NCBI GenBank assembly: GCA_964468655.1
Contig: CAYXUG010000019.1
Coordinates: forward strand, 1 to 33,943
Direction of reading: 5' to 3'
Source of the DNA: CAYXUG01 sp964468655
Lineage (GTDB): Bacteria; Fidelibacterota; Marinisomatia; Marinisomatales; CAYXUG01
Length of the DNA: 33,943 nucleotides
Part shown: in pieces, positions 1 to 9,708 of the stretch
Layout of the letters: each line of letters begins with the position of its first letter
How positions within the stretch are numbered: position 1 is the first letter of the stretch
Made by a program: the position numbers and the translations under genes
Notes under the pieces: model-generated
The model's input: the letters and a program-made list of their open reading frames with translations, nothing else
Database searches by the model: none
What the model was told of the DNA's origin: nothing

Positions 1-204
1 AGTAAGTGGCAACATATTCGGGGATTGGATAACATCGAACTGGAGACCGCCAACCTCATCTGTTAGATTTTCAAGGTTAAATGAAAGGGCAATATCGCTC
101 GTATATGCATCCACTTCCATATCATTCACTGATAAGACATTCTGACCCATCAATAAAAATGGAAGACACAGTAGTATTGAAATAAAGACATTACGTTTTT
201 TCAT
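1..204 (-). CDS. N-terminus of a secreted protein, truncated by window edge
   Basis: An open frame on the minus strand starts at an ATG at 204 and leaves the window at base 1, giving 68 residues. The first part, MKKRNVFISILLCLPFLLMG, is a clear Sec signal peptide: two lysines and an arginine, then a hydrophobic core. It is followed by QNVLSVNDMEV. A GGAGAA Shine-Dalgarno sequence lies about 5 bases upstream of the ATG and fixes the start. The stretch DEVGGLQFDV resembles the first strands of cohesin-like domains in secreted FCB proteins, so export to the cell surface is likely. That domain guess is inference from a short piece. The gene lies 200 bases downstream of secA on the same strand and probably has its own promoter in that AT-rich gap. 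Confidence 0.75.
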   Translation of the reverse strand, partial: MKKRNVFISILLCLPFLLMGQNVLSVNDMEVDAYTSDIALSFNLENLTDEVGGLQFDVIQSPNMLPLT

Positions 205-405
205 GATTTCTCCATATTTGATTTATTTATATTTTAGTTGTTAAAGTCTTATTAACGATAATTTTTTACTTACTACTCACCAAGTTCGGAGTAACATTAC
301 CCTAAAGTAAACCAATATAAAGCTATTAATTTCCTAAAAGGGAGTCGAAAATACATAATTTAAAACAATAGTCATAAGAAATTTTTGGATTCGAAATTTG
401 CTTGA

Positions 406-3400
406 TTAAGCAGCTCCATGGCATTTTTTATACTTCTTGCCACTTCCGCATGGACAGGGTTCATTCCGACCCACTTTTTGTTCCACTTTTACTGGTTTAG
501 GTTTCCCAGGTTGGACTCCTCTTTGAGCTTGTTGAGGGGATTGTCCACGATCTTGAGCCGCAAATCCCATCCCGACTGTATCTGCATGCTGTGTCTGAAC
601 GGCACCAGCCGGTCTCCTGCCCCGGACTTCGGGTGCTTGGTCCATTCCCTGGAGCTGAGTTCTATATAACCGCTTTATTGTCTCACGGTTCACATCCGTT
701 AAAAATTCAATAAACAATTCAAATCCTTCAGACTTGTATTCAAGCAGAGGATCTTTTTGACCGTAGGCACGAAGATTAATTCCTTCCCTGAGCTGGTCCA
801 TGCTGTAAAGATGGTCTTTCCACTTTTCATCAATGGTCCGAAGAACAACATATCTTTCGAATGCGCGCATAATTTCTTGCGGTACAAGACTTTCCCTTGC
901 TGTATAAATGGCTTGGGCACGATCTCTAATCAATCCTAAAAATTCATCGGAATTTGAGCAGTCATTGAATTCATCATCCATATTGATTGTGAATGATGAG
1001 GCAAGTTCATTTTCCAATGATTCATAATTCCACTCTGCCACATCTGCTTGTCCATTGGAATGCTCATCCATGATATCTTCAATATATTCACCCATTATAG
1101 AATAAATTTCTTCCCTGATATCTTCATTTCTTAAAGCATTGGAACGACGGTCATAAACCACCTCCCTCTGCTGATTCATTACATCATCATATTCCAAAAG
1201 TCGTTTCCGGATGGAGAAATTTCTTGCTTCCACCTTTTTCTGCGCCCTCTCAATCGAACGTGTGACCATGGCATGTGTAATCACCTCACCTTCCTCCACG
1301 CCGAGACGATCCATAATATTTGCGATACGATCGCTGCCGAACAACCGCATGAGGTCGTCTTCCAAACATAAATAAAATTGTGTTGAGCCAGGGTCGCCCT
1401 GTCTGCCGGACCTGCCTTTCAACTGGAGATCAATCCTTCTCGCTTCATGTCTTTCAGTGCCAATGATGTGCAGACCCCCAACCTCTGTCACGCCTTCGCC
1501 AAGTTTGATGTCTGTACCTCGTCCTGCCATATTTGTTGCAATCGTTACAGCGCCTCTTTGCCCTGCCCGAGCAACGATTTCAGCTTCACTCTGATGCTGC
1601 TTGGCATTCAACACATTGTGGGGAATTCCTCTTCGTTTTAGCATTCGGGAAATGGTCTCTGAAACTTCAACGGTAATTGTACCTACCAATGCCGGTTGAC
1701 CTCTTTGATGGCAGTCGGCAATTTCATCTAGTACCGCGTTATATTTTTCCCGCTTGGTTTTATAAATCAGATCATTATTATCTTCCCTGATGCACGGTTT
1801 ATGGGTAGGTATTACCATTACATCAAGACCGTAAATGGAGTGAAGTTCTTCTGATTCCGTTTCAGCCGTACCTGTCATGCCGGAAAGTTTATTATACAGG
1901 CGGAAGTAATTCTGAATGGTAATGGTCGCTAACGTTTGTGTCTCCCGTTCGATACGGACATTCTCCTTCGCTTCCAGCGCCTGATGGAGTCCTTCACTGT
2001 ACCTTCTGCCGGGAAGAACACGGCCTGTGAACTCATCCACGATCATCACCTTCCCCTCCTGAACAACATAATCCACATCCTTTTCATAAAGAGAGTAAGC
2101 TCTTAAGAGTTGGGATATATTATGAATCTGTTCGCTCTGACTGCTGTGGAGAAGGCGCACCTTTTCAGACTCTTTTTGTTTATCACCTTCACTCAGAGAT
2201 TCATTTGAATCTATCTCGTGCAGCATTTCACCCAAATCGGGGATCACAAACATTTCGGGATTATCAGGTGATATGGACTGCCGCCCCTTTTCAGTTAAAT
2301 CAATAACATGGCTTTTTTCATCAATACTGAAATAGAGGTCATCATCTACCTCATGCAGTTTTTTGTCCCTCATATATTCGGACTCCACCTGATGGGCAAG
2401 TTTTTTGGGGGTTCCTTCCTGATACAGTTTTTGCAGTTTCCTGTTTTTGGGTGCTCCTCTGCTTGCTTGAAGAAATTTATACCCTGCATCAGATTCTTTA
2501 CCTTCACTTAACAATTTATCCGCTTCACTGACGATCTGATTCACAAGACTTGTCTGCATCCTGACCAGCTTTTCCACAACCGGTTTCATTTCCTTGTATT
2601 TTGAGTCAACGGGATGGTCAACCGTGCCGGAAATAATAAGCGGTGTTCTCGCTTCATCAATAAGTACACTGTCCACCTCATCAACAATAGCATAAAAATG
2701 ACCTCGCTGAACCTGTTCATCAGCAGTCAGAGCCATGTTGTCTCTTAAGTAATCAAATCCAAATTCATTGTTGGTGCCATAGGTAATATCACACTTATAC
2801 ACTTCCCGTCGTTCATTATTGTCCATCTGATTCAGAATGTTTCCAACAGTTAATCCCAATCGTTCATAAATTTTCCCCATCCATTCAGAATCCCTTTGGG
2901 CGAGATAGTCATTCACCGTAATAATATGGACTCCCTTTCCCGTTAACGCATTAAGGTAAATGGGCATGGTTGCAACCAATGTTTTTCCTTCACCTGTTTT
3001 CATCTCAGCCACTTTTCCCCTGTGCAGCACAACAGCGCCAATTAATTGAACGTCGTAGGGAATCATATCCCAGGTTACTGCTTGGCCCACCACTTTCCAT
3101 GACTCACCGGTTAGGCGGCGACAGGTATCCTTGACCATTGCAAATGCTTCGGGCATAATTTCATCCAACATTTCCTTTTCGGATTGCATGACAAAATCTT
3201 CCCGCTCACTTCCCTTTAAATTCTGTTCATCTGCCAAATGACCCGATTCATCCCGGGTCACCTTCAGCATTTCCTGAAATTCACGGGTACGGGCTACTAA
3301 ATCTTCGTCGCTTTTCTCCTTGAGAAGTTCGTAGAAAGTATTGATTTCTTCTACCATGGGAAGCAATGTCTTGCTCTCCCTTTCCGACTTTGTGCCGAAC

Positions 3401-3420
3401 AATTTTTGAATTACTCCCAT
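406..3420 (-). CDS. secA: SecA, preprotein translocase ATPase
   Basis: This 1004-residue protein is the ATPase motor that pushes unfolded preproteins through SecYEG. Visible hallmarks are the Walker A motif MKTGEGKT (about 140-147), DEVD (247-250) with DEARTPLIISG just after it, a second nucleotide-binding half with MAGRGTDIKLG and GRSGRQGDPG, and a C-terminal zinc tail with Cys989, Cys991, Cys1000 and His1001 (PCPCGSGKKYKKCHG), which binds SecB or ribosomes in other species. It is about 100 residues longer than E. coli SecA. The extra length is a charged, partly coiled-coil-like insertion at roughly 275-440, as in FCB-group SecA. The ATG at 3420 follows the stop of the phosphoesterase gene after one base, so the two are probably co-transcribed. 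The identification is firm. Confidence 0.98.
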   Translation of the reverse strand: MGVIQKLFGTKSERESKTLLPMVEEINTFYELLKEKSDEDLVARTREFQEMLKVTRDESGHLADEQNLKGSEREDFVMQSEKEMLDEIMPEAFAMVKDTCRRLTGESWKVVGQAVTWDMIPYDVQLIGAVVLHRGKVAEMKTGEGKTLVATMPIYLNALTGKGVHIITVNDYLAQRDSEWMGKIYERLGLTVGNILNQMDNNERREVYKCDITYGTNNEFGFDYLRDNMALTADEQVQRGHFYAIVDEVDSVLIDEARTPLIISGTVDHPVDSKYKEMKPVVEKLVRMQTSLVNQIVSEADKLLSEGKESDAGYKFLQASRGAPKNRKLQKLYQEGTPKKLAHQVESEYMRDKKLHEVDDDLYFSIDEKSHVIDLTEKGRQSISPDNPEMFVIPDLGEMLHEIDSNESLSEGDKQKESEKVRLLHSSQSEQIHNISQLLRAYSLYEKDVDYVVQEGKVMIVDEFTGRVLPGRRYSEGLHQALEAKENVRIERETQTLATITIQNYFRLYNKLSGMTGTAETESEELHSIYGLDVMVIPTHKPCIREDNNDLIYKTKREKYNAVLDEIADCHQRGQPALVGTITVEVSETISRMLKRRGIPHNVLNAKQHQSEAEIVARAGQRGAVTIATNMAGRGTDIKLGEGVTEVGGLHIIGTERHEARRIDLQLKGRSGRQGDPGSTQFYLCLEDDLMRLFGSDRIANIMDRLGVEEGEVITHAMVTRSIERAQKKVEARNFSIRKRLLEYDDVMNQQREVVYDRRSNALRNEDIREEIYSIMGEYIEDIMDEHSNGQADVAEWNYESLENELASSFTINMDDEFNDCSNSDEFLGLIRDRAQAIYTARESLVPQEIMRAFERYVVLRTIDEKWKDHLYSMDQLREGINLRAYGQKDPLLEYKSEGFELFIEFLTDVNRETIKRLYRTQLQGMDQAPEVRGRRPAGAVQTQHADTVGMGFAAQDRGQSPQQAQRGVQPGKPKPVKVEQKVGRNEPCPCGSGKKYKKCHGAA

Positions 3421-3421
3421 T

Positions 3422-4144
3422 TTACCTTCCCACTAAAATTCTTTTTGCATTGAATTCGGAAATTCCCGCTTTTGCAATTTTTTGTGATGCCTTATATACA
3501 TCGTATAAAATACGTACGAATTCGATTGTACCCCATTCTTCATCATAGATGACATAACAAGTCCGGGGGTCAAAATCCCTTGGCTGACCTACACTCCCGA
3601 CATTTACAATATATCGTTTTGTTTTATCGAGAAAAATTAATCCTTCCCTGTATATACGATCGTATCCGTCTACAGTATATAATCCTGGGATGTGCGCGTG
3701 TCCCACAAAGCAAATCTTACCGTCAAAATGAGGAAACTGACGTCCTGCCTGAAGCGTGTTAGAAACATATTTCCACTGTTCAGGTTTATCAGGAGTACTG
3801 TGAACAAAAAACATTGTTTCCATAGTAGATGTAAGCTCAAGCTCACCAAGATACATTTTATGCCTTTTAAGAATATTTTTAGATGTCCATTTTGCAGATG
3901 CCTGTGCGTCTGAATTGAATAGAAGGTATCCATTTCCTTTTGAAGCAACATGATCATGGTCCCCTCTCAGACAGACATCAAATATTTCCTTAACGGTATC
4001 AATGCAGTACTTCGGTTCAACACCGTAATCCACCAGATCTCCAAGACAATAAGTCTTGTCAATGGAGTGCTTCTCGATGGATTCTATGACTCCATCCAGC
4101 GCTTCTTTATTGGCGTGAATGTCTGATATAACAGCGATACGCAT
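3422..4144 (-). CDS. YfcE/MJ0936-type metallophosphoesterase
   Basis: A 240-residue calcineurin-like phosphoesterase of the small YfcE/MJ0936-type class. The metal-binding blocks are in order: DIHAN near residue 8, GDLVDYG near 36, RGDHDH near 60, a lone His in FVHSTPD, and GHAHIPG near 150. Family members hydrolyse phosphodiesters or nucleotides with two metal ions; the substrate here cannot be told from sequence. The third block usually reads GNHD. Here it is GDHD, which changes a normally metal-binding Asn to Asp. The gene is cytoplasmic (no signal peptide) and sits one base upstream of secA. Its ATG at 4144 is directly preceded by a T9SS tail remnant ending at 4151. Confidence 0.88.
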   Translation of the reverse strand: MRIAVISDIHANKEALDGVIESIEKHSIDKTYCLGDLVDYGVEPKYCIDTVKEIFDVCLRGDHDHVASKGNGYLLFNSDAQASAKWTSKNILKRHKMYLGELELTSTMETMFFVHSTPDKPEQWKYVSNTLQAGRQFPHFDGKICFVGHAHIPGLYTVDGYDRIYREGLIFLDKTKRYIVNVGSVGQPRDFDPRTCYVIYDEEWGTIEFVRILYDVYKASQKIAKAGISEFNAKRILVGR

Positions 4145-4150
4145 TATTGG

Positions 4151-4205
4151 TTATTTCAATAAAACCATCCGTCTACTCCCGACATGTCGGGATACGCCGG
4201 ACAAG
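4151..4205 (-). pseudogene. Leftover T9SS sorting-tail with embedded palindrome
   Basis: Between the stop of the T9SS cargo gene (4212) and the phosphoesterase ATG (4144), the minus strand can be read as a short open piece. It begins DLSGV and ends in RRMVLLK followed by TAA at 4151-4153. This matches the last residues of a type A T9SS sorting domain: compare SGVYIYRL...RKMVLLK at the end of the adjacent gene. The middle is replaced by the perfect 16-base palindrome TCCCGACATGTCGGGA. The simplest reading is the tail of a second T9SS cargo, mostly deleted, with a palindromic repeat in it. It has no start codon and is not expected to be translated on its own. Confidence 0.5.
4178..4193. repeat. 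16-base perfect palindrome TCCCGACATGTCGGGA
   Basis: The sequence TCCCGACATGTCGGGA is its own reverse complement and can form a hairpin or cruciform. It lies in the 67-base gap between two co-directional genes. No T-run follows on the transcribed strand, so it does not look like a standard intrinsic terminator. It sits inside the T9SS tail remnant and probably belongs to a dispersed palindromic repeat family, which a whole-genome search would show. Confidence 0.6.
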
Positions 4206-4211
4206 TCTTTC

Positions 4212-7200
4212 CTATTTTAGAAGAACCATTTTCCGTGTGAGTTGATTTCTGTTTGAAGTTAATCTGTAGATATAAACACCACTTGCCACATTGGATGCAT
4301 CCCAGATTACGCGGTGGTTTCCGGATTCCAGTTGTTTGTTTATTAATGTCTCCACCAATCGGCCTGTGATGTCAAATATCTGTAAAGACGTCTTTCGACT
4401 GGGGGATTGCTCCACAACAAAATTAATGGTGGTGATGGGATTAAACGGATTGGGATAATTCTGATGAAGTGCAAATTCAAGAGGGATGGACGTTTTTTCT
4501 TTCTTTGTCAGAATTATATATTGAACCGGTCCATCTATTATGATTGATTTAGATCCGTCCAATACATGCGATGTTAGATAACTCTCATCATCTACTGAGG
4601 AAGTACGTCCTAATCCCTCAACAATTTGCAATACCCAAGCAGCTTCTTCATCGGTTAAATCACCTTCTACAGTAGCAGTAATAGGCCATGCATTGTTTCT
4701 GACATGAATTGTATCTTGGTTAGCAGCCAGCTTTTTATCCTGGGTAAACCGTGTATCAAAAGTGTTTTCATCAAATTCCGGAATGGGAGGGAGTGTAACC
4801 CGGGGGATTTCCTGTTCAGGTATCTCTATCCCGAAATAGAGGCGGCAGGTTTTGTTGTCTGCATTGGTTAGTTTAAGGCAGTGAGCATCTTCCAGAATAC
4901 TTGATAAAGTCGGTTCATCTTCATTGGGAGGGAAAAATGAGGTAATCGTGATTTCACCATCACCGCTTGCTCTCACCCAGTATCCTTTTCCCGGTTCTAT
5001 CTTGTCTGATGGAACATAGCTGACGTTATATTCATAAAGTGTTCCTTCAAGCAGCACATTATCAGGATCATAAATATTTTCAAAATAGACTGTTTCAGAT
5101 ACACCTGAAATAAGGTTATACCCTTCATTAACCGAAACATTGACAGTCGTAAAAGGTGATCCTCCATATCTGAAACTGACATCCTCATCATACCGGATCC
5201 AATACCCTCTCCCTATTTCAAGATTGGCTGTAGAAGTGTAACTTCCGTCTTCATAGGTATAAGCAAAGGATTCTGATGTTCCCGGGAACAGGTCAGAAAT
5301 ATGTGACGATTCATTTTCTAACGGCAACCCCACAAGATTCCATCCTTCTGATAGCTCCATATTAAGATGGTGATGGTAAAAAGCGCCCATGTCAGCTACA
5401 GTCCCATCTGGGTCTAAAGGAGAATCGGGATCGCCGGCATCGACACTTGGGCTGTACAATTGAAGTGTAAAATTATTATTTTGTGGTTCATTAAATAAAG
5501 GGTCACCTTCAATTATATTATTTCCAAATGGGTACCATAACTGATAGTTATTATCAAATAGATTATAAGAAAAATCAATATTATTGAGATTATCGTCAGT
5601 TGTGTTAATGATTATATTACTGGATTCATTACCTCCAAACACAGAATTTTTCACTGAAATAAAATATTGAGACAAGTCCGGTGGATTACCCAAACCCAAA
5701 TCTGCGTCAAACAGTAAACTGCTGTTATAAAACGTAGAATTGTTAATATTAACGGACATATCAATATTATTGTTTTCACCAAAATTCCAATAATAGTAAA
5801 GTCCGCTAAAAGAGCAGTTAGAGAATACAACATGATCTAAGGTTATGATTCTATCTGCATCCCCCATATACATTTCAATGCCATTATATGCGCCATCAAT
5901 GTTACAATAACTCATATTTATCTCCTGATGGTGTTCATCGTCCAGGATAATACCGGGCCATTTTTCACCAGGGACTTCGCTGTAGAAATTAATACGGTTA
6001 TTTTCTGATCCTTCAGCAATTAGGGCACCGTCAATTTTTATCCTGAACCCTTCATATCCATAAATAGAGGATTTACAGGGTATGTCTGCTCCGGCGGGGA
6101 TAATAAGTGTTTCATTTTCAGGTACAGTTTAACAATATTTAGATTATTTACCTTATCATAAATTGCATTTATTACTGAACTTTCATGGAAAACCACCAAT
6201 CGATAAGACAAATCACCGGGATAATCTGGATCTTCGAACACATTCGCATCCGTTGTCTCCCACCCCACGACTCCATAAATGCCATCCTGCGTAGCCATAT
6301 ACGGCGCACGGAGGGAGTAGATGGGATCAGTGTCGTTAAATAATGGATTTTGATTCAAGAACACCTCATAGGAGCCGTCCACTACCTCCACCCAGTCGGT
6401 GCCGGTCTGGACCCACTGTTCAGGGTCATCTTCTTCGGGGTTTTGAATGTACCAGGGGTCCTGGATGGCAATAGGAACTCCCACGTCGTTGGTTAGCACC
6501 ACGGTTTCCTGAAAATCAAAATTGGCGTTGAGACCTTCTTCTACATGATCAATTGTCATTTCAAAATTGGCCTTTTCCAGTAGATAATCTTCATTGCTAT
6601 CATTCCATTTTAAATGCCGTTCACCCTGCAATGTATGATTATTTGTACGCACCGTGTAAGAATCATTTGTAATCACCGGCACAGGGTCAGAATCAGACTC
6701 CACATCTTCAAAATCCATATCTGGGGTATCCAAATTGTATAGACTTAATGTTCCGCCCAGATTACTGGTCGGATTTCCACTATGCCGGTTTGCCAATACT
6801 ACATCAATAAGCGAAAGTTTTGCGATCCTGGTACCTTTTCCGTGCGTTGAGCTATTTTTATATTGAGAAGTAAACCAAAATGTATTGCCGTCATCAGGAT
6901 CAACTGACATGCTGGCATAGTCTCCCCAACGATTAGAATAGGTTTGCGAATAATCTCCATCCCATATAATGGTTTCTTCAACATCCATTTCGTTGAGGGG
7001 TGCAGCATTGGTTTGTCCACAGTACCGAATTCCTGGATAGGTGGAAGAACCATCGGAAACGGAATAACCCATGGCGATTTCTCCAATATCATTCATGGCT
7101 ATGCTGGGACACCAGCGACTGATATTATCAGGGTTATAAGTGCCCTGTTGAACAATTGACCAATCGGAACCTGTATTTTCAAGTTCATACCACCGAATTG

Positions 7201-8374
7201 CTGCTTCCGTGGCTGATTCCGCAATTGTATGTGTACAAACAATTTTTTGTGTGCCGTTAAAATTCCTGTATTGAGCACGATGCATTAGAATTTGGGAAAG
7301 AGCACATAATTTTTGTGAAGTTCCCGGTTGAGGAATATTGTTCCAGCTACTATTAAAATTTCCACTAAAAGAATTGACATTCAATGTTTGTGTACGAGAA
7401 AACGTTGAGTTTGATGGTGTTGTCCAATCCACCTGAAGTTCGTAAATATAAAGGGCATCAGCAGGATTTCCCTGATCATCATCGGCGATGGTGATAAACT
7501 GACCCGGTGTGCCTGTAGGCGCCCAGGAACCATCGTTATCAAGAGGTAAGATGCAGTGAATCCCATCGAAAGTCGATGGACGGTTGGGATTATCAAACGC
7601 GATCATAGTCGGATCTGAATCACCTTGTATCATCGCGTCTCTTTCAAGAACATATACATCATCCCCATAGGGAGTGTTTGTTGCCATATAGTATCCATCA
7701 TGCCAAATTCCAAATTTCGGGTAATCAGGCATATCATCAGCATCAAACGACCAGCTATACCAGGTGCCGGTGGGGTCGCTACTTGTGGAAACTGCAATCA
7801 AAATGTAATCATTGGCATTGCATATTGATAGTTCAGCGTAAAACCATCTCTCTGCATTTTCATCCCACAAAACAATTGGATCACCGCTATTACAGTTTGC
7901 ACCTGGAAGGGATGAATCAAAAATAGCGTTTAAATTTGATGGACCGGCAACGATGGATCCATCAGATTTGTCAAAGATAGCGTAAGTCTTATTCACGGTT
8001 TGAAAGTAATAGCTACCATTAACGTCACCATTAGCATCAGGAGGATATGAGTTGGTATTCTGACCCGCAAAGTTGTCTAATAGATGGCTTGTTAACAATC
8101 CCTGTTGTAATTGTTCGGCGGGATCAATGGGTAGATTGCTATAATCAGGTGGCTGTATATTGGGGTTGATTTCACCGTTAATAAAATTCTCTTCCGGGGG
8201 AAAATCAGTATATGAAACTACCGGATTATTGCTCAACGGGCCGGAAACAGCAAATCCTGCCGGTTGACTTATCAAGGTAGGAAAGACTACCTCTTGTGCT
8301 GATAATTGGCAAACAATTATCAGTACCACGAATCCCATAATGCTGAGATTTATTTTCCAATCACGAGAATTCAT
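4212..8374 (-). pseudogene. Large T9SS cargo protein, broken by one frameshift
   Basis: Read with one missing base restored near 6128-6130, this is one gene of 1387 residues. The start is the ATG at 8374, preceded by AAGGAGA; the next residues MNSRDWKINL...IVCQLSAQ form a signal peptide. The first ~750 residues carry blocks such as YPPDANGDVNGSYYFQTVNK and ISTSSDP-like strings of a secreted FCB family, probably beta-rich. After the frameshift come a right-handed beta-helix-like segment (TVPENETLIIPAG, then DGALIAEGSENNRI), two GWNLVGLP/GRGYWIR-type repeats, and a type A T9SS domain (NYPNPFNP, FDITGRLV, ending RKMVLLK at 4212). As sequenced, the upstream reading frame ends at 6038, giving a protein without the sorting tail. 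The 3' frame is open from 6128 to 4212 but lacks a signal peptide. It may be a true mutation or a consensus error. Confidence 0.8.
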
Positions 8375-8571
8375 AACATATCTCCTTTTCTTTTTTTCCT
8401 GTCCGATCAGCCTTAATCTCAAAAACGAGAAATGGCTCGTCCAAGGTTTGTTAATTACCTGCAAGCAGGTCTCTTTTTCGGTTACGTCCCGGTAACGACT
8501 GCCTTGAAAACCGAAGTTACCTGGTCGTTCTTGTTCATTATCCTAGTCCACTGGATAATCTTTGATTGTTT
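8375..8571 (-). ncRNA. Candidate structured 5' leader of the T9SS cargo gene
   Basis: The 197 bases between the lipoprotein stop and the cargo ATG are less AT-rich than other spacers and hold several exact inverted repeats: ATTATCC/GGATAAT (8537-8543 with 8553-8559); TTCGGTT/AACCGAA (8477-8483 with 8509-8515); GGTAAC/GTTACC (8491-8496 with 8516-8521); ACCTGC/GCAGGT (8457-8462 with 8465-8470); and AGCC...GGCT (8409-8437). The second and third pairs interleave, so they form a pseudoknot or two competing folds. A third alternative is GTTAC/GTAAC (8481-8496). I do not recognise a known riboswitch family. It could be a cis-regulatory RNA, or chance plus repeat remnants. A Shine-Dalgarno sequence (AAGGAGA) closes the leader. 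Confidence 0.4.
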
Positions 8572-9708
8572 TTACTCATGATATCCTTTGACTACTAAAG
8601 CACCTTCCCACCAATTGAAATAACCGACCATTACAACCAAGTTTCCATTATAATCACTTCCATTAAGTGCCCGCTGTGGATACATGTCGCTTATTTCTTG
8701 ACTGTAATAATAAGTGCTGCCATTGAAATGAATGTATTTAAAACCTGATCCTGCAAAGAATATGTCATTAGTTGATTTTACATTAACACTCTTAAAGGCA
8801 CTCTGATGCATATGTGATTTTGTATTATTAATTAAAATTGAATCTTGATTTACAAAGTTATATTTCCAAAGTCCTGCTGAAGATGGAAGATAAACAGTAT
8901 CCTGCAGTACACCTACACCCCAAACCCAACCAACATTTCCATCTTGGGGAAGTGATCCTTCGGTATAATATAAGGTATTCCATATTCCATTAGTCATTTC
9001 CAGCACAACACAAGGTGCGGGTAAAGTAGAATTCCACCCTACAGCAAACACACACTCACCATCCGGAGTCCCATCAATATCAAGCAAGTCCACATCCGTC
9101 CCACTCTCCATCTGATTAAAACTAACCCCGTCGTAGTGGACAATGGAACCGTTATCGCCCACAAAGTAGAGATTAGACGGGGCAGTTCCCCAAATTGCTT
9201 CACCCACACACACACCAGGCATCCCCATATTGTTGAGATGATATAATGTCCATTCGATACCATTCCAGTGTAATGGAAAACAATGGGATGTTACCCAAAT
9301 ATCGTCCTCTGAAAAATAATGAATACTGTATAAGTCTAGAGTATTGCTATATATGCCCATCAACTCCCACTCACTCCCATTCCAATGAGCAGCATTATAT
9401 TCCATGGTATCCGTCTCAATATTGCCCACCACCAACACATTGTTCTCATCAATAATCGCTACATCATTCAGATAGCTGCCGTACCCACCCAGCGTATCAA
9501 TCTCCCACACAAAGTTGTGGCTGGTTGTGTCTAAAAGGCATTTTGTTCCGTCTTCATTCCAGTGGTAACCGTCTTCACATTCACAGTCGCCATCCACTTC
9601 AATCTCGTGAGCACCACATTCAAGTTCATTGTCCGGTTCTTCAGGGCAGGCGGTGAAAAGAACAACTAATATTATTGATAAGGTAGTCAGATAATTAATT
9701 ATCTTCAT
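8572..9708 (-). CDS. Beta-propeller-like surface lipoprotein
   Basis: A 378-residue predicted lipoprotein of unknown function. The N-terminus MKIINYLTTLSIILVVLFTAC is a signal peptide with a lipobox ending at Cys21. It is followed by an acidic spacer and a small cysteine-rich piece (ECGAHEIEVDGDCECEDGYHW) resembling an EGF-like loop. The rest is made of short repeats around NxVxxVG, HWNGxEW and GSIVHYDG, the pattern of WD/YVTN-like propeller blades in secreted FCB proteins. There is no T9SS tail, so it is probably held by its lipid anchor. It is a tandem paralogue of the broken gene at 9968-11091; both share DTTSHNFVWEIDTLG, DVAIIDENNV and MESGTxVDL. Its ATG overlaps the stop of a T9SS-tail remnant (ATGA). 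Confidence 0.8.
   Translation of the reverse strand: MKIINYLTTLSIILVVLFTACPEEPDNELECGAHEIEVDGDCECEDGYHWNEDGTKCLLDTTSHNFVWEIDTLGGYGSYLNDVAIIDENNVLVVGNIETDTMEYNAAHWNGSEWELMGIYSNTLDLYSIHYFSEDDIWVTSHCFPLHWNGIEWTLYHLNNMGMPGVCVGEAIWGTAPSNLYFVGDNGSIVHYDGVSFNQMESGTDVDLLDIDGTPDGECVFAVGWNSTLPAPCVVLEMTNGIWNTLYYTEGSLPQDGNVGWVWGVGVLQDTVYLPSSAGLWKYNFVNQDSILINNTKSHMHQSAFKSVNVKSTNDIFFAGSGFKYIHFNGSTYYYSQEISDMYPQRALNGSDYNGNLVVMVGYFNWWEGALVVKGYHE

Noticed and set aside
1447..2511. Plus-strand frames opposite secA
   Set aside because: Typical antisense shadows of a strongly conserved coding region; no Shine-Dalgarno or protein features.
4178..4193. Intrinsic terminator at the TCCCGACATGTCGGGA palindrome
   Set aside because: No T-run follows on the transcribed strand, and the palindrome sits inside a T9SS tail remnant.
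6110..6140. Programmed -1 frameshift at the T9SS cargo break
   Set aside because: The in-frame codons GTT AAA CTG do not form an X XXY YYZ slippery site, and slipping back would place the Lys tRNA on a TAA; a simple one-base lesion explains it better.
8375..8464. Upstream extension of the T9SS cargo gene to 8464
   Set aside because: The ATG at 8374 has a good Shine-Dalgarno and opens directly into a signal peptide. The 30 extra codons would put a charged non-signal stretch in front and overlap the hairpin-rich leader.
8375..8571. c-di-GMP (GEMM), SAM or other known riboswitch in the leader
   Set aside because: Characteristic core strings of these classes were not found. I kept it only as an unassigned structured leader.
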